DNA from: Miscanthus floridulus
Lineage: Eukaryota > Streptophyta > Magnoliopsida > Poales > Poaceae
NCBI RefSeq assembly: GCF_019320115.1
Contig: NC_089594.1
Span: 21,598,055-21,662,054, forward strand
Direction: 5' to 3'
DNA length: 64,000 nt
The notes beneath the pieces are model-generated. The model had not been told where the DNA came from and did not search any database. It was given only the letters and a program-made list of their open reading frames with translations. The translations under genes were made by a program, and so were the position numbers. This document shows positions 23,374-33,661 of this stretch, one piece after another (within the stretch, counting starts at the first letter, position 1; every line of letters begins with the position of its first letter).

Positions 23374-23910
23374 ATGAAGGTAACCTCGGTGGGCTCGAGC
23401 GCAACGGGTAGCAGCAGTAGTGAGTGCCCCTTTTGCCAGGTTCCATTGGTTCAGATCTAGAGCAAGCAGCCGGCGACTTTGGGCGAGTGGTATCTCAAGT
23501 GCCCGCACAACATCAAGGTAAGGATTCTTGATATTGGTGACCTCACTGTGTCTCTTGCTGCTGCTCTGATTGATGCATTTTGAGTGCAGGGTGATCCAAC
23601 TACCTGTGATTACATTCGTCTTGAGGTGGAGAATGTGAAGTTGGAAGCACAAGAACGCTGACCGAAGGCTAAGAAGGAGGCATCATGTGACTGTTGCTCT
23701 GAATTGAAAGCAGAATTGCAAGAGTTGAAGCAAACACTTGATAGTGTTGTAGCTGAACTTTGGAAAGTGAAGGTGAAGCATGCAGAGCCGATTCCTGAGT
23801 CGATTCATGAGCCAAAGCCTAAGCCAAAGCAAATTGTGATCGATTATTTTGTTTTTGTGGGCTTTGTAGGTGTCCTGATTGGTGTTGTGGTTGCTTGTAT
23901 GTGGAAGTGA
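23374..23910 (+). pseudogene. GRF-type zinc finger/transmembrane protein carried by the MULE
   Basis: Two exons, 23374-23517 and 23590-23910, joined at a clean GT-AG intron in phase 0, give 154 codons with two internal stops (TAG 23458-23460, TGA 23659-23661). The N-terminal part has the zinc-binding pattern CPFC, then WYLKCPHN and TTCDYIRLE, as in plant GRF-type zinc fingers. Then come a CDCC motif, a coiled-coil heptad region (ELKAELQELKQTLDSVVAEL), a proline/lysine spacer and a C-terminal hydrophobic segment of about 20 residues ending CMWK. It converges on MURA inside the terminal repeats. GRF fingers bind single-stranded nucleic acid in other proteins; the role here is unknown. The stops suggest recent decay. 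Confidence 0.65.
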
Positions 23911-24364
23911 ACAACTAATGTCTATGTTAGTCAGCCAATGTGTGTGTGAGTTAGCTCTTGTGTGTCTATGCTGTTGTGTGTGAGTTATGCGGTAGACAGG
24001 ATGGATCTCAAGATGGACAAGCTTATCGTTTTGGTGCAACTGCTGGTGGTGTTGTGTTTAGTAATTGTAGTCCTAGTTCTTTTAGTCGTGGCAGTGCTTA
24101 TTAGCAAGTGAAGCATGTGTTGTAATGACATCTAAGTCCTATGTAATGAAGAAGATGTTTTCCTGGAATCATGAGTCATTTTCACTTGTTTATGCAGATC
24201 ATGTGGTCTGATTTTGACAAAATCTTGTCTGAATTTAGAAAAAATTTTGACAGAATTTTGCTTGAATTTAGAAAGAATTTTGACACAATTTCATGATCAC
24301 AATAATATTCTAGAAATATAGTAGATTTCATAAAGGTTCACACAATACATAGGTACCATTTAAG
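23911..24364. other. intergenic region between the two MULE genes
   Basis: Contains the 3' ends of both converging genes. GTGTGTGAGTTAG-type repeats lie at 23940-23990, and a short tandem-like repeat of AGAATTTTGACA lies at 24230-24290. No further gene seen. Confidence 0.5.
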
Positions 24365-24779
24365 TTACAATAATGTAGGTCCAAATAAATTAACTAAGGT
24401 CCAGATACATAGGATAAGGTCGAGATACAATTTCATGATCGAGATACATGTCCAGATACATAGGATAAATAAGGTCCAGATACATGTCCAGAAAACATTC
24501 CAGACACAAAGCATCAATTGGTTTTTCAGTTTCCTTGGCTTCAGTTTTTTTGGTGGGCTCCTCTTTTGCACTGTCTTGTCTGGTGAGGCAGCAATAATGG
24601 GATCGACACCTTCACCTAGCAGGATTTGGAGTCGGCTGCAATAAAAGTGCCACTATGAGTCATTTGTTGCTCTTGTGTACAAGTATAAAAGAATGAGAAT
24701 TAATGTGTTGCATACCCTTTTGTCACCCTAATGGGGCTGTTTTGTATGATCTGGTCCCTTGTGAGCCTTGTGGTGCTGG

Positions 24780-24910
24780 AGAGTGCATTTGGGGCTGGTG
24801 CAGCCATTTCTTGGTCATTGAAAGCATTTGGGGCTGTTGGTGCTATTTCTTGGTCATTGAAAGCATTTGGGCCTGGTGCAGCCATTTCTTGATCATTGAA
24901 AGCATTTGGG
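24780..24910 (-). repeat. in-frame short tandem repeat in MURA C-terminal exon
   Basis: A roughly 39-bp unit encoding variants of A-P-N-A-F-N-D-Q-E-M-A occurs three to four times. It explains the similar lines of sequence here and implies a flexible tail of variable length. Confidence 0.7.
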
Positions 24911-26762
24911 GCTGGTGGTTTAGTAGCAGTATCCTGAGATTTCTCTCCCTTCTTTGCTCTCTTTGTTGGGATCTTTGCATTCTCACCATACTTTGTTGTA
25001 TTTTTCCTTGGCTTTCTTTTCCTGTAAGTTTAGAAAAAAAAATTTAAGTTAATGAGCACAACAAGTTAGGACAACAAGTAAATATAGCAGGTCTTACCTT
25101 TTCTTAGTCCCATTAAGATGTCATTTGTAGTTTGTTTCACCATGGCCCAATTCTCCACGTCCCTTGCACTTCCTTTTGCCTCTAATAATTGTTTTCTTGC
25201 CCTTTTGTGCCTCATTTGCAGCTTGTTTATCTGCCTCATTTGCTGCTTCCTTGGCTGCCTTCTTTCCTTTGCTGCCACCACCTTCAAGGAAGCATTTGAT
25301 CTTGAGTTTTCTATACCTACCAACAAGCTTCTTGTCAAGGGGTGAGTTAAGCCCAAAATGCAAATCAACATCTGGCCACTGTGTTCTATCAGGCAATGGC
25401 TCTATAAGTCTCTTATAAGCTGCCTTGAATATCTCAATAGAGTAATACTCGTGCACAAAATCCTCCATATATACATTAGTAGACTGTACACTTGTAATCA
25501 AAGCCAAAGCATGCTGGCAAGGCTTACTAGTATGCTGCCACTCAAGATAGGTGCACTCATGCAGATATGACTTAACAACATGTCTACTGTGAGTGTTTGT
25601 GGTGTCCCAAATCTCTGCTGCAGCACTACCACCGTCTACAACAATCAAGTGCCCAAGTCCTCTAGTTCTTGCTTTCAACTGCTGTATGACTGCTGGGAGG
25701 ATCTTCCCACTAAGACTTTCTGAAAATTTTCTCCTTTTAGCCCACAACACCATAATCATCTCTCTGAGTTTGTCTGCAAGCTCAACAGCATGAAGGTCTT
25801 TCTAGTCCTTGATCCAATTATTAAACACTTCAGCAAGGTTATTAGTGATATAATCACATTTAATCTCAGGATTGAAGGCAGATCTCACCCACAACTTATA
25901 ATGGTGAGCCTCCATCCAAACTAACACTTGAGGACTAGCATCAGTGATTGACTTGTAAAAATAATTAAAAACTGATTCTCTATAAGCTCTAGCTGCAGGA
26001 TACCTCTTAGAGAATACATCACCACCAAACCTTTTAATAAAATTGTTCATTAGATGTCTAAAGCATTCCCTATGTTTAGCCTACGAAAACACTTTCTTAA
26101 CTGTATTTTCTAGACCTTTGCATGCATCTGACGAAATAGCTAAAACAGGAAGATCTCCTATGGCCTTATGCAACTGAGTCATAAACCAAGTCTAGTTATC
26201 TGTTGTCTCACCATCAATAAAGCCAAAAGCAACTGGGTACATCCAATTGTGACCATCTATACCACAAGCTGCAACTAAATGACCGTTCCATCTACCATTA
26301 AGTGCCGTAGAGTCTATGCTAAGGTATGGCCAGCATCCTTTTAAAAAACCTTCAATGCAAGGTTTTAATGCACAGAAAAATCTATGGAAATAGAACATGC
26401 CGTCTACCTCCTTAATGCGAATCTCAATAACACTACCTAGACACCTCTTCAGGACCTCTTCCCTCCAATTGAATAGCAGATGAAAGCTCTCTTCCCATTT
26501 GCCATACAATTCTCTCAAAGCAATTTTCCTACCTCTACAAACAGTGTCATAATGAATTATACACTTGTGCTCATCCTGTAAAGTGTCTTGCAGTTCCTTA
26601 GGGCCCATAGTTGTTTTCTTCCTAAGCAACCCAAGCACTGGTTGGTGTGGTAGTCTTCCTCCTAGCACTTGATTCACATGTATGCTCATCAATAACCTTT
26701 GTCACCTGCAACAAAAAATAATTAGTCAAGGCAAACAATATAGAAGGACAAAAAACATTGCC

Positions 26763-26776
26763 AGTCTAAAGTTATT
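26763..26776 (+). repeat. target-site duplication of RTE LINE, left copy
   Basis: AGTCTAAAGTTATT, identical to 30099-30112. Confidence 0.92.
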
Positions 26777-29700
26777 ACAACAACAACAACAACAACAACA
26801 ACAAAGCCTTTAAGTCCCAAATAAGTTGGGGTAGGCTAGAGTTGAAACCCATCAGAAGCAATCAAGGTTCAGGCACGTGAATAGCTGTCTTCCAAGCACT
26901 CCTATCTAAGGCTAAGTCTTTAGGTATATTCCATCCTTTCAAGTCTCCTTTTATTGCCTCTACCCAAGTCAACTTCGGTCTTCCTCTGCCTCTCTTCACG
27001 TTACTATCCTGACTTAGGATTCCGCTACGCACCGGTGCATCTGGAGGTCTCCGTTGCACATGTCCAAACCATCTCAACCGGTGTTGGACAAGCTTTTCTT
27101 CAATTGGCGCTACCCCTAATCTCTCACGTATATCATCGTTCCGAACTCGATCCCTTCTTGTATGACCGCAAATCCAACGCAACATACGCATTTCCACGAC
27201 ACTTAGCTGTTGAACATGTCGTCTTTTCGTAGGCCAACATTCTGCACCATACAATATAGCAGGTCTAATCGCCATCCTATAAAACTTGCCTTTTAGCTTT
27301 TGTGGTACCCTTTTGTCACATAGGACACCAGACGCTTGCCGCCACTTCATCCACCCTGCTTTGATTCTATGGCTAACATCTTCATCAATATCCCCGTCCC
27401 TCTGTAGCATTGATCCTAAATATCGAAAGGTATCCTTCCTAGGCACTACTTGACCTTCCAAACTAACATCTTCCTCCTCCTGAGTAGTAGTGCCAAAGTC
27501 ACATCTCATATACTCAGTTTTAGTTCTACTAAGCCTAAAACCTTTGGACTCCAAAGTCTCCCGCCATAACTCCAGTTTCTGGTTCACTCCTGTCCGACTT
27601 TCATCAACTAGCACTACATCGTCCGCGAAAAGCATACACCAAGGGATGTCCCCTTGTATGTCCCTTGTGACCTCATCCATCACTAAAGCAAACAAATAAG
27701 GGCTCAAAGCTGACCCTTGATGTAGTCCTATCCTAATCGGGAAGTCATCCGTGTCTCCATCACTTGTTCGAACTCTAGTCACAACATTGTTGTACATGTC
27801 CTTAATGAGCCCGACGTACTTCGTTGGGACTTTATGTTTGTCCAAAGCCCACCACATAACATTCCTTGGTATTTTATCATAAGCCTTCTCCAAGTCAATA
27901 AAAACCATGTGTAGGTCCTTCTTCTTCTCCCTATACCGCTCCATAACTTGTCTTACTAAGAAAATGGCTTCCATGGTTGACCTTCCGGGCATGAAACCAA
28001 ATTGGTTCATAGAGACTCGCGTTATTGCTCTCAAGCGATGCTCGATAACTCTCTCCCATAGCTTCATAGTATGGCTCATCAACTTAATTCCCTGGTAATT
28101 CGTACAACTTTGAATATCCCCTTTATTCTTGTAGATCGGTACCAATATACTTCTCCTCCACTCATCATGCATCTTATTCGATCGAAAAATATGGTTGAAC
28201 AGCTTGGTTAGCCATACTATAGCTATGTCCCCGAGGCATCTCCATACCTCGATTGGGATACCATCCGGTCCCATCGCCTTACCTCCTTTCATCCTTTTCA
28301 ACGCCTCTCTGACCTCAGATTCTTGGATTCTCCGCACAAAGCGCCTATTGGTGTCATCAAAAGAGTCATCCAACTGAAAGGTTGTGTCCATATTCTCACC
28401 ATTGAACAATTTGTCAAAATACTCTTGCCATTGATGTTGGATCTCATCCTCCTTCACCAAGAGATGCTCCCTTTCATCCTTAATGCACTTAACTTGGTTG
28501 AAGTCCCGTGTCTTTCTCTCATGAACCCTAGCCATCCTATAAATGTCCTTCTCTCCTTCCTTCGTACTCAAATGTTGGTAAAGATCCTCGTACGCTCTAC
28601 CCTTTGCCACACTTATAGCTCGCTTTGCAGTCTTCTTTGCCACCTTGTACTTCTCTATGTTGTCCACACTCCTGTCATGGTACAAGCGTCTATAGCATTC
28701 TTTCTTCTCCTTAATAGCCCTTTGGACTTCCTCGTTCCACCACCAAGTATCTTTAGCCTCGCGTCCCCTTCCTTTGGTTGCTCCACAGACCTCTAAGGCT
28801 ACCTTCCGAATGTTGGTTGCCATCTTGTCCCACATGTTGTTTATGTCGTCTTCTTCCTTCCAAGAGCCCTCTTTGATAACCCTTTCCCTAAATACCTCTG
28901 ACGTCTCCCCTTTCAGTTTCCACCACTTTGTTCTTTTAATCTTAGCTTGTTTATCCCTACGGGCATACACCTGAAAACGAAAATCTGCCACAAAAAGCTT
29001 ATGTTGAGAAACAACACACTCTCCTGGTATCACCTTGCAATCCAAGCATGCTCGTTTATCATTTCTTCTTGCGAGGACAAAGTCAATCTGGCTACAGTGT
29101 TGTCCGCTACTGAAGGTCACTAGATGAGATTCTCTCTTTCTAAAGAAAGTGTTAGCTATCATCAGGTCAAAAGCTACCGCGAAGTCCAGAACTACCTCCC
29201 CCTCCTGATTCCTACTACCATACCCAAAACCTCCATGAACTGCCTCGAAACCTACGCTTGTAGTACCTACATGCCCATTAAGATCTCCTCCTATAAAAAG
29301 CTTCTCACTACTAGGTATAGCTCTAACCAGGCCATCTAAGTCTTCCCAGAACTGTCTCTTAGCACTCTTGTCGAGGCCTACTTGGGGGGCATACGCACTA
29401 ATTACGTTCAAGACCATATCACCAACGACAAGCTTAACTAAGATAATCCTATCTCCTTGCCTTCTCACTCCCACCACACCATTCTTGAGGCTCTTATCAA
29501 TCAAAACTCCTACTCCATTTCTATTCGTGACTGTCCCTGTGTACCAAAGCTTGAAACCTGTATTGTCCACCTCCTTCGCCTTCTGACCCTTCCATTTAGT
29601 CTCTTGAACGCATAATATATTTACACGCCTCCTAGTCGCGGTATCAACTAATTCTCTTAACTTACCTGTAAGTGACCCTACATTCCAACTACCTAAACGG

Positions 29701-30098
29701 ATCCTAGTTGGTTCGACTAGCTTCCTTACCCTTCGCACCCGTCGACTCAGATGCGAAGACCCTTGCTCATTTTTCACTACACCCGGGCGCCGATGTAGCG
29801 CGCCACTAAGGAAGCGACGACCCGATTCTTGGTCACTTGACACCATGCCCAGATCACGACACGGCGCGTCACGGGGGTGACGACCCGGCCCTTGCCCATT
29901 TAACACCATACCCGGGTTCCGATATGGCGCGTCGCTAAGAGGGTTACGCCCCAACGATTTTCTTTCGGGTTTCATCTCCATTAAAGTGGCTAAGTTTTTA
30001 CATTGGCTCGCCACGCCTAACACAACCCTCCTCCTTTACCAGGGCTTGGGACCTGCTATGCTAAGACACCAAAGGCGCCCCACCATAGGCGGAGTTCT
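26777..30098 (-). mobile_element. RTE-clade LINE in a MURA intron
   Basis: A 3.3-kb non-LTR element with perfect 14-bp flanking duplications. Its 3' end on the minus strand is the microsatellite tail (GTT)n at 26777-26802, preceded by the conserved plant RTE terminal sequence CCCAACTTATTTGGGACTTA. One open frame is complete and the element appears full length or nearly so. It inserted in an intron, opposite to no gene and in the same orientation as MURA. Confidence 0.93.
26862..29981 (-). CDS. RTE LINE endonuclease-reverse transcriptase
   Basis: Uninterrupted frame of 1,039 residues from ATG at 29981; the frame stays open upstream to 30023 without another ATG, and nothing upstream is needed. 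It has an APE-type endonuclease (RLGSWNVGSLTGKL, CVQETKW, GGDLNGHVG, SQIDFVLARR, about residues 90-320). The reverse transcriptase includes MGPDGIPIEVW, NYQGIKLMSH, NQFGFMPGRST, VFIDLEKAYDKIPR, LHQGSALSPYLF and the catalytic FADDVVLV (about residues 560-820). A C-terminal region follows with W/C/H residues (RMLRWICGHTRRD). The enzyme nicks DNA and reverse-transcribes its own RNA at the nick. Plant genome annotations often label such genes as craniofacial development protein 2-like. The endonuclease SDH motif reads SQH, so its activity is uncertain. Confidence 0.92.
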   Translation of the reverse strand: MEMKPERKSLGRNPLSDAPYRNPGMVLNGQGPGRHPRDAPCRDLGMVSSDQESGRRFLSGALHRRPGVVKNEQGSSHLSRRVRRVRKLVEPTRIRLGSWNVGSLTGKLRELVDTATRRRVNILCVQETKWKGQKAKEVDNTGFKLWYTGTVTNRNGVGVLIDKSLKNGVVGVRRQGDRIILVKLVVGDMVLNVISAYAPQVGLDKSAKRQFWEDLDGLVRAIPSSEKLFIGGDLNGHVGTTSVGFEAVHGGFGYGSRNQEGEVVLDFAVAFDLMIANTFFRKRESHLVTFSSGQHCSQIDFVLARRNDKRACLDCKVIPGECVVSQHKLFVADFRFQVYARRDKQAKIKRTKWWKLKGETSEVFRERVIKEGSWKEEDDINNMWDKMATNIRKVALEVCGATKGRGREAKDTWWWNEEVQRAIKEKKECYRRLYHDRSVDNIEKYKVAKKTAKRAISVAKGRAYEDLYQHLSTKEGEKDIYRMARVHERKTRDFNQVKCIKDEREHLLVKEDEIQHQWQEYFDKLFNGENMDTTFQLDDSFDDTNRRFVRRIQESEVREALKRMKGGKAMGPDGIPIEVWRCLGDIAIVWLTKLFNHIFRSNKMHDEWRRSILVPIYKNKGDIQSCTNYQGIKLMSHTMKLWERVIEHRLRAITRVSMNQFGFMPGRSTMEAIFLVRQVMERYREKKKDLHMVFIDLEKAYDKIPRNVMWWALDKHKVPTKYVGLIKDMYNNVVTRVRTSDGDTDDFPIRIGLHQGSALSPYLFALVMDEVTRDIQGDIPWCMLFADDVVLVDESRTGVNQKLELWRETLESKGFRLSRTKTEYMRCDFGTTTQEEEDVSLEGQVVPRKDTFRYLGSMLQRDGDIDEDVSHRIKAGWMKWRQASGVLCDKRVPQKLKGKFYRMAIRPAILYGAECWPTKRRHVQQLSVVEMRMLRWICGHTRRDRVRNDDIRERLGVAPIEEKLVQHRLRWFGHVQRRPPDAPVRSGILSQDSNVKRGRGRPKLTWVEAIKGDLKGWNIPKDLALDRSAWKTAIHVPEP

Positions 30099-30112
30099 AG
30101 TCTAAAGTTATT
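30099..30112 (+). repeat. target-site duplication of RTE LINE, right copy
   Basis: AGTCTAAAGTTATT, identical to 26763-26776; lies just downstream of the MURA exon 2 donor. Confidence 0.92.
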
Positions 30113-30994
30113 GAAGGGAAAAAAATTAACGGAATGCAAAATGCAAGTTAGTACCATAACGGTGCACCGATCAGGCTGTCTACACCCAACAAGATGCCAA
30201 GGACAACCTTCTCCATTGCAATCAGCAATGTATCTAGTTGGATTTGTTTTGACAAAGTGTAGTTCAAACTCTTTATTTATAGCAAATTGTCTCACAACCA
30301 ATCTAAACTCCTTCATGTTAGGATAAGTTGTGCCAAGATCCATACTGGGCCGATTTGGATCATGCACCATAGTCCTCTCCCCTGGTAAATAGTCATCAAC
30401 TTCAATGGCTGCCCCAGTTGTATCAACTTCCTCAGTCCTCTGCCGAGTATCATCCTTTTGTTGACCGCAGCCTTTACTAGCTGCCTTCCTTTCCTTATCA
30501 GCCTCCTCATCCTCAGCCCTAAACCCCAACAGTTCATACATCACCTCATCATCAACAATCTCAATTCTTCCCTCTTCATCTCGACTTTCCTCGATGCGTA
30601 GCGTATCCCAATCAACCAGAGGTGTCTGCATCTGCTGTGTAGGAGGTTCTACCAGTGCTAAGCTAAGCTCAGGATCCCCATCGAGCCTAGTACAGAAAAA
30701 AGGTGGCACAATTAGATTACCACCACATCTACACTAGTCGAGTCTCATCTACACGATTGGACACAATTACATTACCACCACAGCAAGAATACGTACCCTT
30801 GGATGAGATCTGGCAAGTTCTCCTCCATCCAGCACTTGGAGCAGCGCCGGCGTCGGCCGGCAGAGCTGGGACGCCTGGCTGGCTTCGGGGAAACGTCCCA
30901 GGAGGTGGCCTGCCGTCGACCATCGGCGGCGGTGGCGGTGGCGGTGGCGGTAGCAGCGGTGGCGGGGAGCCGTTCCCTGTCCACGCTTGACCTA

Positions 30995-31176
30995 GCGGCG
31001 GCGTCTCCGTCTCGTCTCTCTCCCATCCGTGAACGACCGTGAATGAAAAGGAAGGAAGGGATAAGGCTAAGGGGCAAAACGGGAAGGAAAATATGCTGCG
31101 GCAAAAAAAGAAATTAATTTGGCAATAAATCCGTCGCAGGGCATTTTAGCGGGTGTTCCTCGTTTGGTAATGGCAA
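30995..31176 (-). repeat. right terminal inverted repeat of MULE
   Basis: Partner of 22977-23165. It contains the MURA start codon region, as in MuDR-type elements where transcription begins in the terminal repeat. Confidence 0.85.
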
Positions 31177-31180
31177 ACGG

Positions 31181-32714
31181 GCGAATCTCATTTGCAGGAT
31201 GGCAAACGGGTGTGCCTCGTTTATTTATTTATTTATTCACGGTTAGGGTTAGGGATTCGGGGAAAAGAAGATTATTCCTTCTAATTGCTTAGCTCGTGGA
31301 GTGAATCACCGTTAATTTCATAAGACTAGATCTAATTTGTGATTAATTGTGATAAACGGTAGAACCCTAACCTTAGTTACTTAGTCTAATCATGAATTAA
31401 ATGCTTCTGAAATCTGCAGCGCTGAGTGCCAGTCCATCAGTTCTTGTGCTTCTCAGGTTGTGTTGGTTATTAGCTTGTCTCTGTAATTGCAAAATTCCCT
31501 CAGTTTCAGTACTTGCTTTTTAGTGAATGGATAGCTGAATAGTTGAAATGGTTTGCATGTACTTCCAGTTAAGTTTCAATAGCTAGCAGTTTATAGTTTT
31601 GGAGCTTTAGTTTATTTTCACATGCTAGATTTGTCTGTTTCAAATCGATGGTATTTATCTGCAATGGTACAAGGCTGCAAGCACAATGATATGCTGAAAC
31701 AGTTTGGTCTGTTTAACTGAAGAAGGCTCTATTTTGCGTGACAGTACTGTAATGCAGTCTTCAGTATTGCCATTTGCAGTTTATTTCAGAGTAGCAGAGG
31801 GTGCTTTTCTCCTGTCTTGCAAAGTCCTTTGACAGATACAATTTGACAGTTTATTTCAGAGTAGCAGAGGGTGCTTCTAGCTGTAAAGGAAAGACATGCA
31901 AAGGTAATGCTAATGATAGTGATTTGGTATTTTCTTGTCGGTATCATCTTAAGCAAATTATTTTCAGTAACCTTTTTTCCTTCTTAGAATGTGGGAGTGA
32001 CTTTCTGGCTATCATGTCTCACATAAATATGATAAATGCATATAATGTCTGCTTTGTGCAATTTGGATACAGTGTAGTTAGCTACATAATGAGAAATTTT
32101 CAACTTGGAACCAGCCTTATGGAAAATACTGTGATAAGTACTGTAGGTTTCGTATAGATCAATTCCAACGCTTTAGGAGGCGGCCGTCGTGCAAGGCATG
32201 TGCGAGCGCACAGCACCAGTGTATGAACTTTGCTTGAATTGCGTGCTTGATGTGGAGTGTAGAACTTTAAAATTTGCATTTCATTACCTTATTATTACTA
32301 AGCTGGCATGATTATTATCCAGCAACCTGCTAATAGCACAAGCAGCCACATTTTTCGTGTTGATGGAGCACCTCAAAACAAATTAATTGTGCCAAGTCAA
32401 GTTCGACCAATTTTTAGTGAATGTATAGGTCATGGTTTTGAGTATGTTGCATATAGTTATCTCAGCTAGGAGTAAACTAGAAGCCTGATATGTTGTGAAC
32501 TACTTAGCTTATAGGATTAATTCTGCGTTTTTATCTTTTATAATGTAGTACCAATCATTACAGTACCATGCTTCCAAGTTCTTTCTTCAAAACTTTTCAG
32601 GACTGAAATGATTAGGTACTATATAGCATGATGATTAGCACAGGACTAAATAGCAATTTTTTCTGTAGGGCTATCTAAAACAGGTGGAGGTGTCATGTTG
32701 GATCTAGCATGGTA
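31181..32714. other. non-coding stretch right of the MULE
   Basis: No convincing gene. The sequence looks like plant intron/UTR DNA. A partial repeat of the MULE end (GGCAAACGGGTGTGCCTCG) lies at 31201-31219. A direct repeat of about 30 bp (CAGTTTATTTCAGAGTAGCA) occurs at about 31778 and 31848. The open frame at 31801-32157 has no recognisable features. Confidence 0.5.
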
Positions 32715-33658
32715 CACTACTACATAAAACTTAATGGAGGCGGTCGTTTTCGATTTTCGGAGGCGGGCATTGCAACCGCCACCGATCAAAGGTCACGGTA
32801 AATGCGGATTAACAGAGGTGGTCGCTTTGCCCGCCTTAGTAAATCGATTAAAATAAACAAAAAAAGAAAAAACCCGCATGGGCCTGGATCTAGGCCGCAC
32901 AGGCCTAGATCTGGGCGGCCTCATGTCGCCGCCATCGATCCGCCGCCCCATCGTCACGAGCGCCACCGAGAGGACGGAGCCAGGCCCCACCGGGAGGACG
33001 AGGGGGCAGGGGGGCGCTCGCCGCACCAGAGGGAGGAGGAGGGCAGGGGCCATGGAGCCGTCGAGATCCAGGCCCCACGCGTCGGAGGGAGGAAGGAGAG
33101 GCGCGCCGCCAGGAGGACGAGGGGGCCGCTCGCCGCACCAGAGGAGAGGGAGGAGGGGGCCGAGGGCCGCGCCGCCACCCTGATCCGGGCCCTGCGCGCC
33201 GGAGGGAGGGAGGAGACGCGCGCTGCCATGAGCGCGGCCGCCCCGCGCCGCCGGGAGGACGAGGGGCCGCAGGTCGCACCACGCCGGAGGAGAGGGAGGA
33301 GGGGGCCGCACGCCGAAGGCAGAGGGAAGAGTTGAGGGTGAGATTGGAGAATGAAACCAAAGTCTGAGTATATATAGTCCGTGCCGAAAATCAGGCTGGG
33401 CTGGGACTGTATTTTTGGAGGCGAGCTTTATAGTGTGTCCGCCTCCGAAAATTGATTTATGGAGACTATTTTTAGAGGCGGTCGTCTTAGTTGCCCGCCT
33501 CCATAAATCGATTTTACGAGGCGAGCAAAAGTGCCCGTCTCGGTAAATAAAAAGTGCCTGCCTCCATTAATCGTACGCGTTAACCAAGGCGGTTGGATTT
33601 TGTGACCGCCTCCATTAATAAAAGGGTACCGTCTTGCAAAATCATTTGTGTAGCAGTG
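32715..33658 (+). mobile_element. small non-autonomous CACTA element
   Basis: Begins CACTACTACATAAAACTTAA and ends ...TGTGTAGCAGTG; the inverted ends match at CACTRCTACAYAAA. Flanked by GTA at 32712-32714 and 33659-33661. Subterminal repeats of GGAGGCGG/CCGCCTCC surround a very GC-rich core (32870-33330) that is open in several frames on both strands. I treat those frames as composition artefacts or a captured gene piece. No transposase. Confidence 0.88.
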
Positions 33659-33661
33659 GTA

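Larger units (their letters stand above)
24440..31026 (-). pseudogene. MURA (MuDR-type) transposase, broken and interrupted by a LINE
   Basis: Exon 1: 31026-30797, ATG inside the terminal repeat. Exon 2: 30686-30155, joined in frame, with the MuDR N-terminal DNA-binding domain (YPNMKEFRLVVRQFAINKEF, then C...C before CTVM). Exon 3 starts 26705 (VTKVIDEHTCESSARRKTTT), loses frame near 26630, then continues with HYDTVCRGRK, catalytic-region SIDSTALNGRWNGHLVAA, FGFIDGETTDN, AKHRECFRHLMNNF and a SWIM-type zinc motif near 25560. Stops occur at 26192-26194, 26082-26084 and 25802-25804, all TAG. The C-terminal knuckle reads CKGRGELGHGETNYK with two of its cysteines replaced, and the SWIM motif reads CTY where CxC is usual. 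The last exons (about 25020-24440) hold an APNAFNDQE repeat. The intron between exons 2 and 3 contains the RTE LINE. Confidence 0.85.
22977..31180 (-). mobile_element. Mutator-like element (MULE), right part with MURA and a second gene
   Basis: Long inverted repeats (22977-23165 and 30995-31176) enclose two converging genes, a MURA transposase on the minus strand and a GRF-zinc-finger gene on the plus strand, a layout like maize MuDR. Subtracting the LINE leaves about 4.9 kb. The left terminus is split by element B (remnant at 4024-4029) and probably by element A, so the true left end lies outside the window. For that reason I could not confirm the 9-bp target duplication. ATTTGCAGG just outside GAATCTC at the right end is a candidate. 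Confidence 0.85.

Noticed and set aside
31239..31258. TTAGGGTTAGGG-like telomere repeat
   Set aside because: Only about two units, and plant telomeres use TTTAGGG; too short to mean anything.
32802..33335. 177-residue open frame and its antisense frames in the small CACTA
   Set aside because: Composition artefact of a GC-rich core; no domain, repeated Arg/Gly/Pro.
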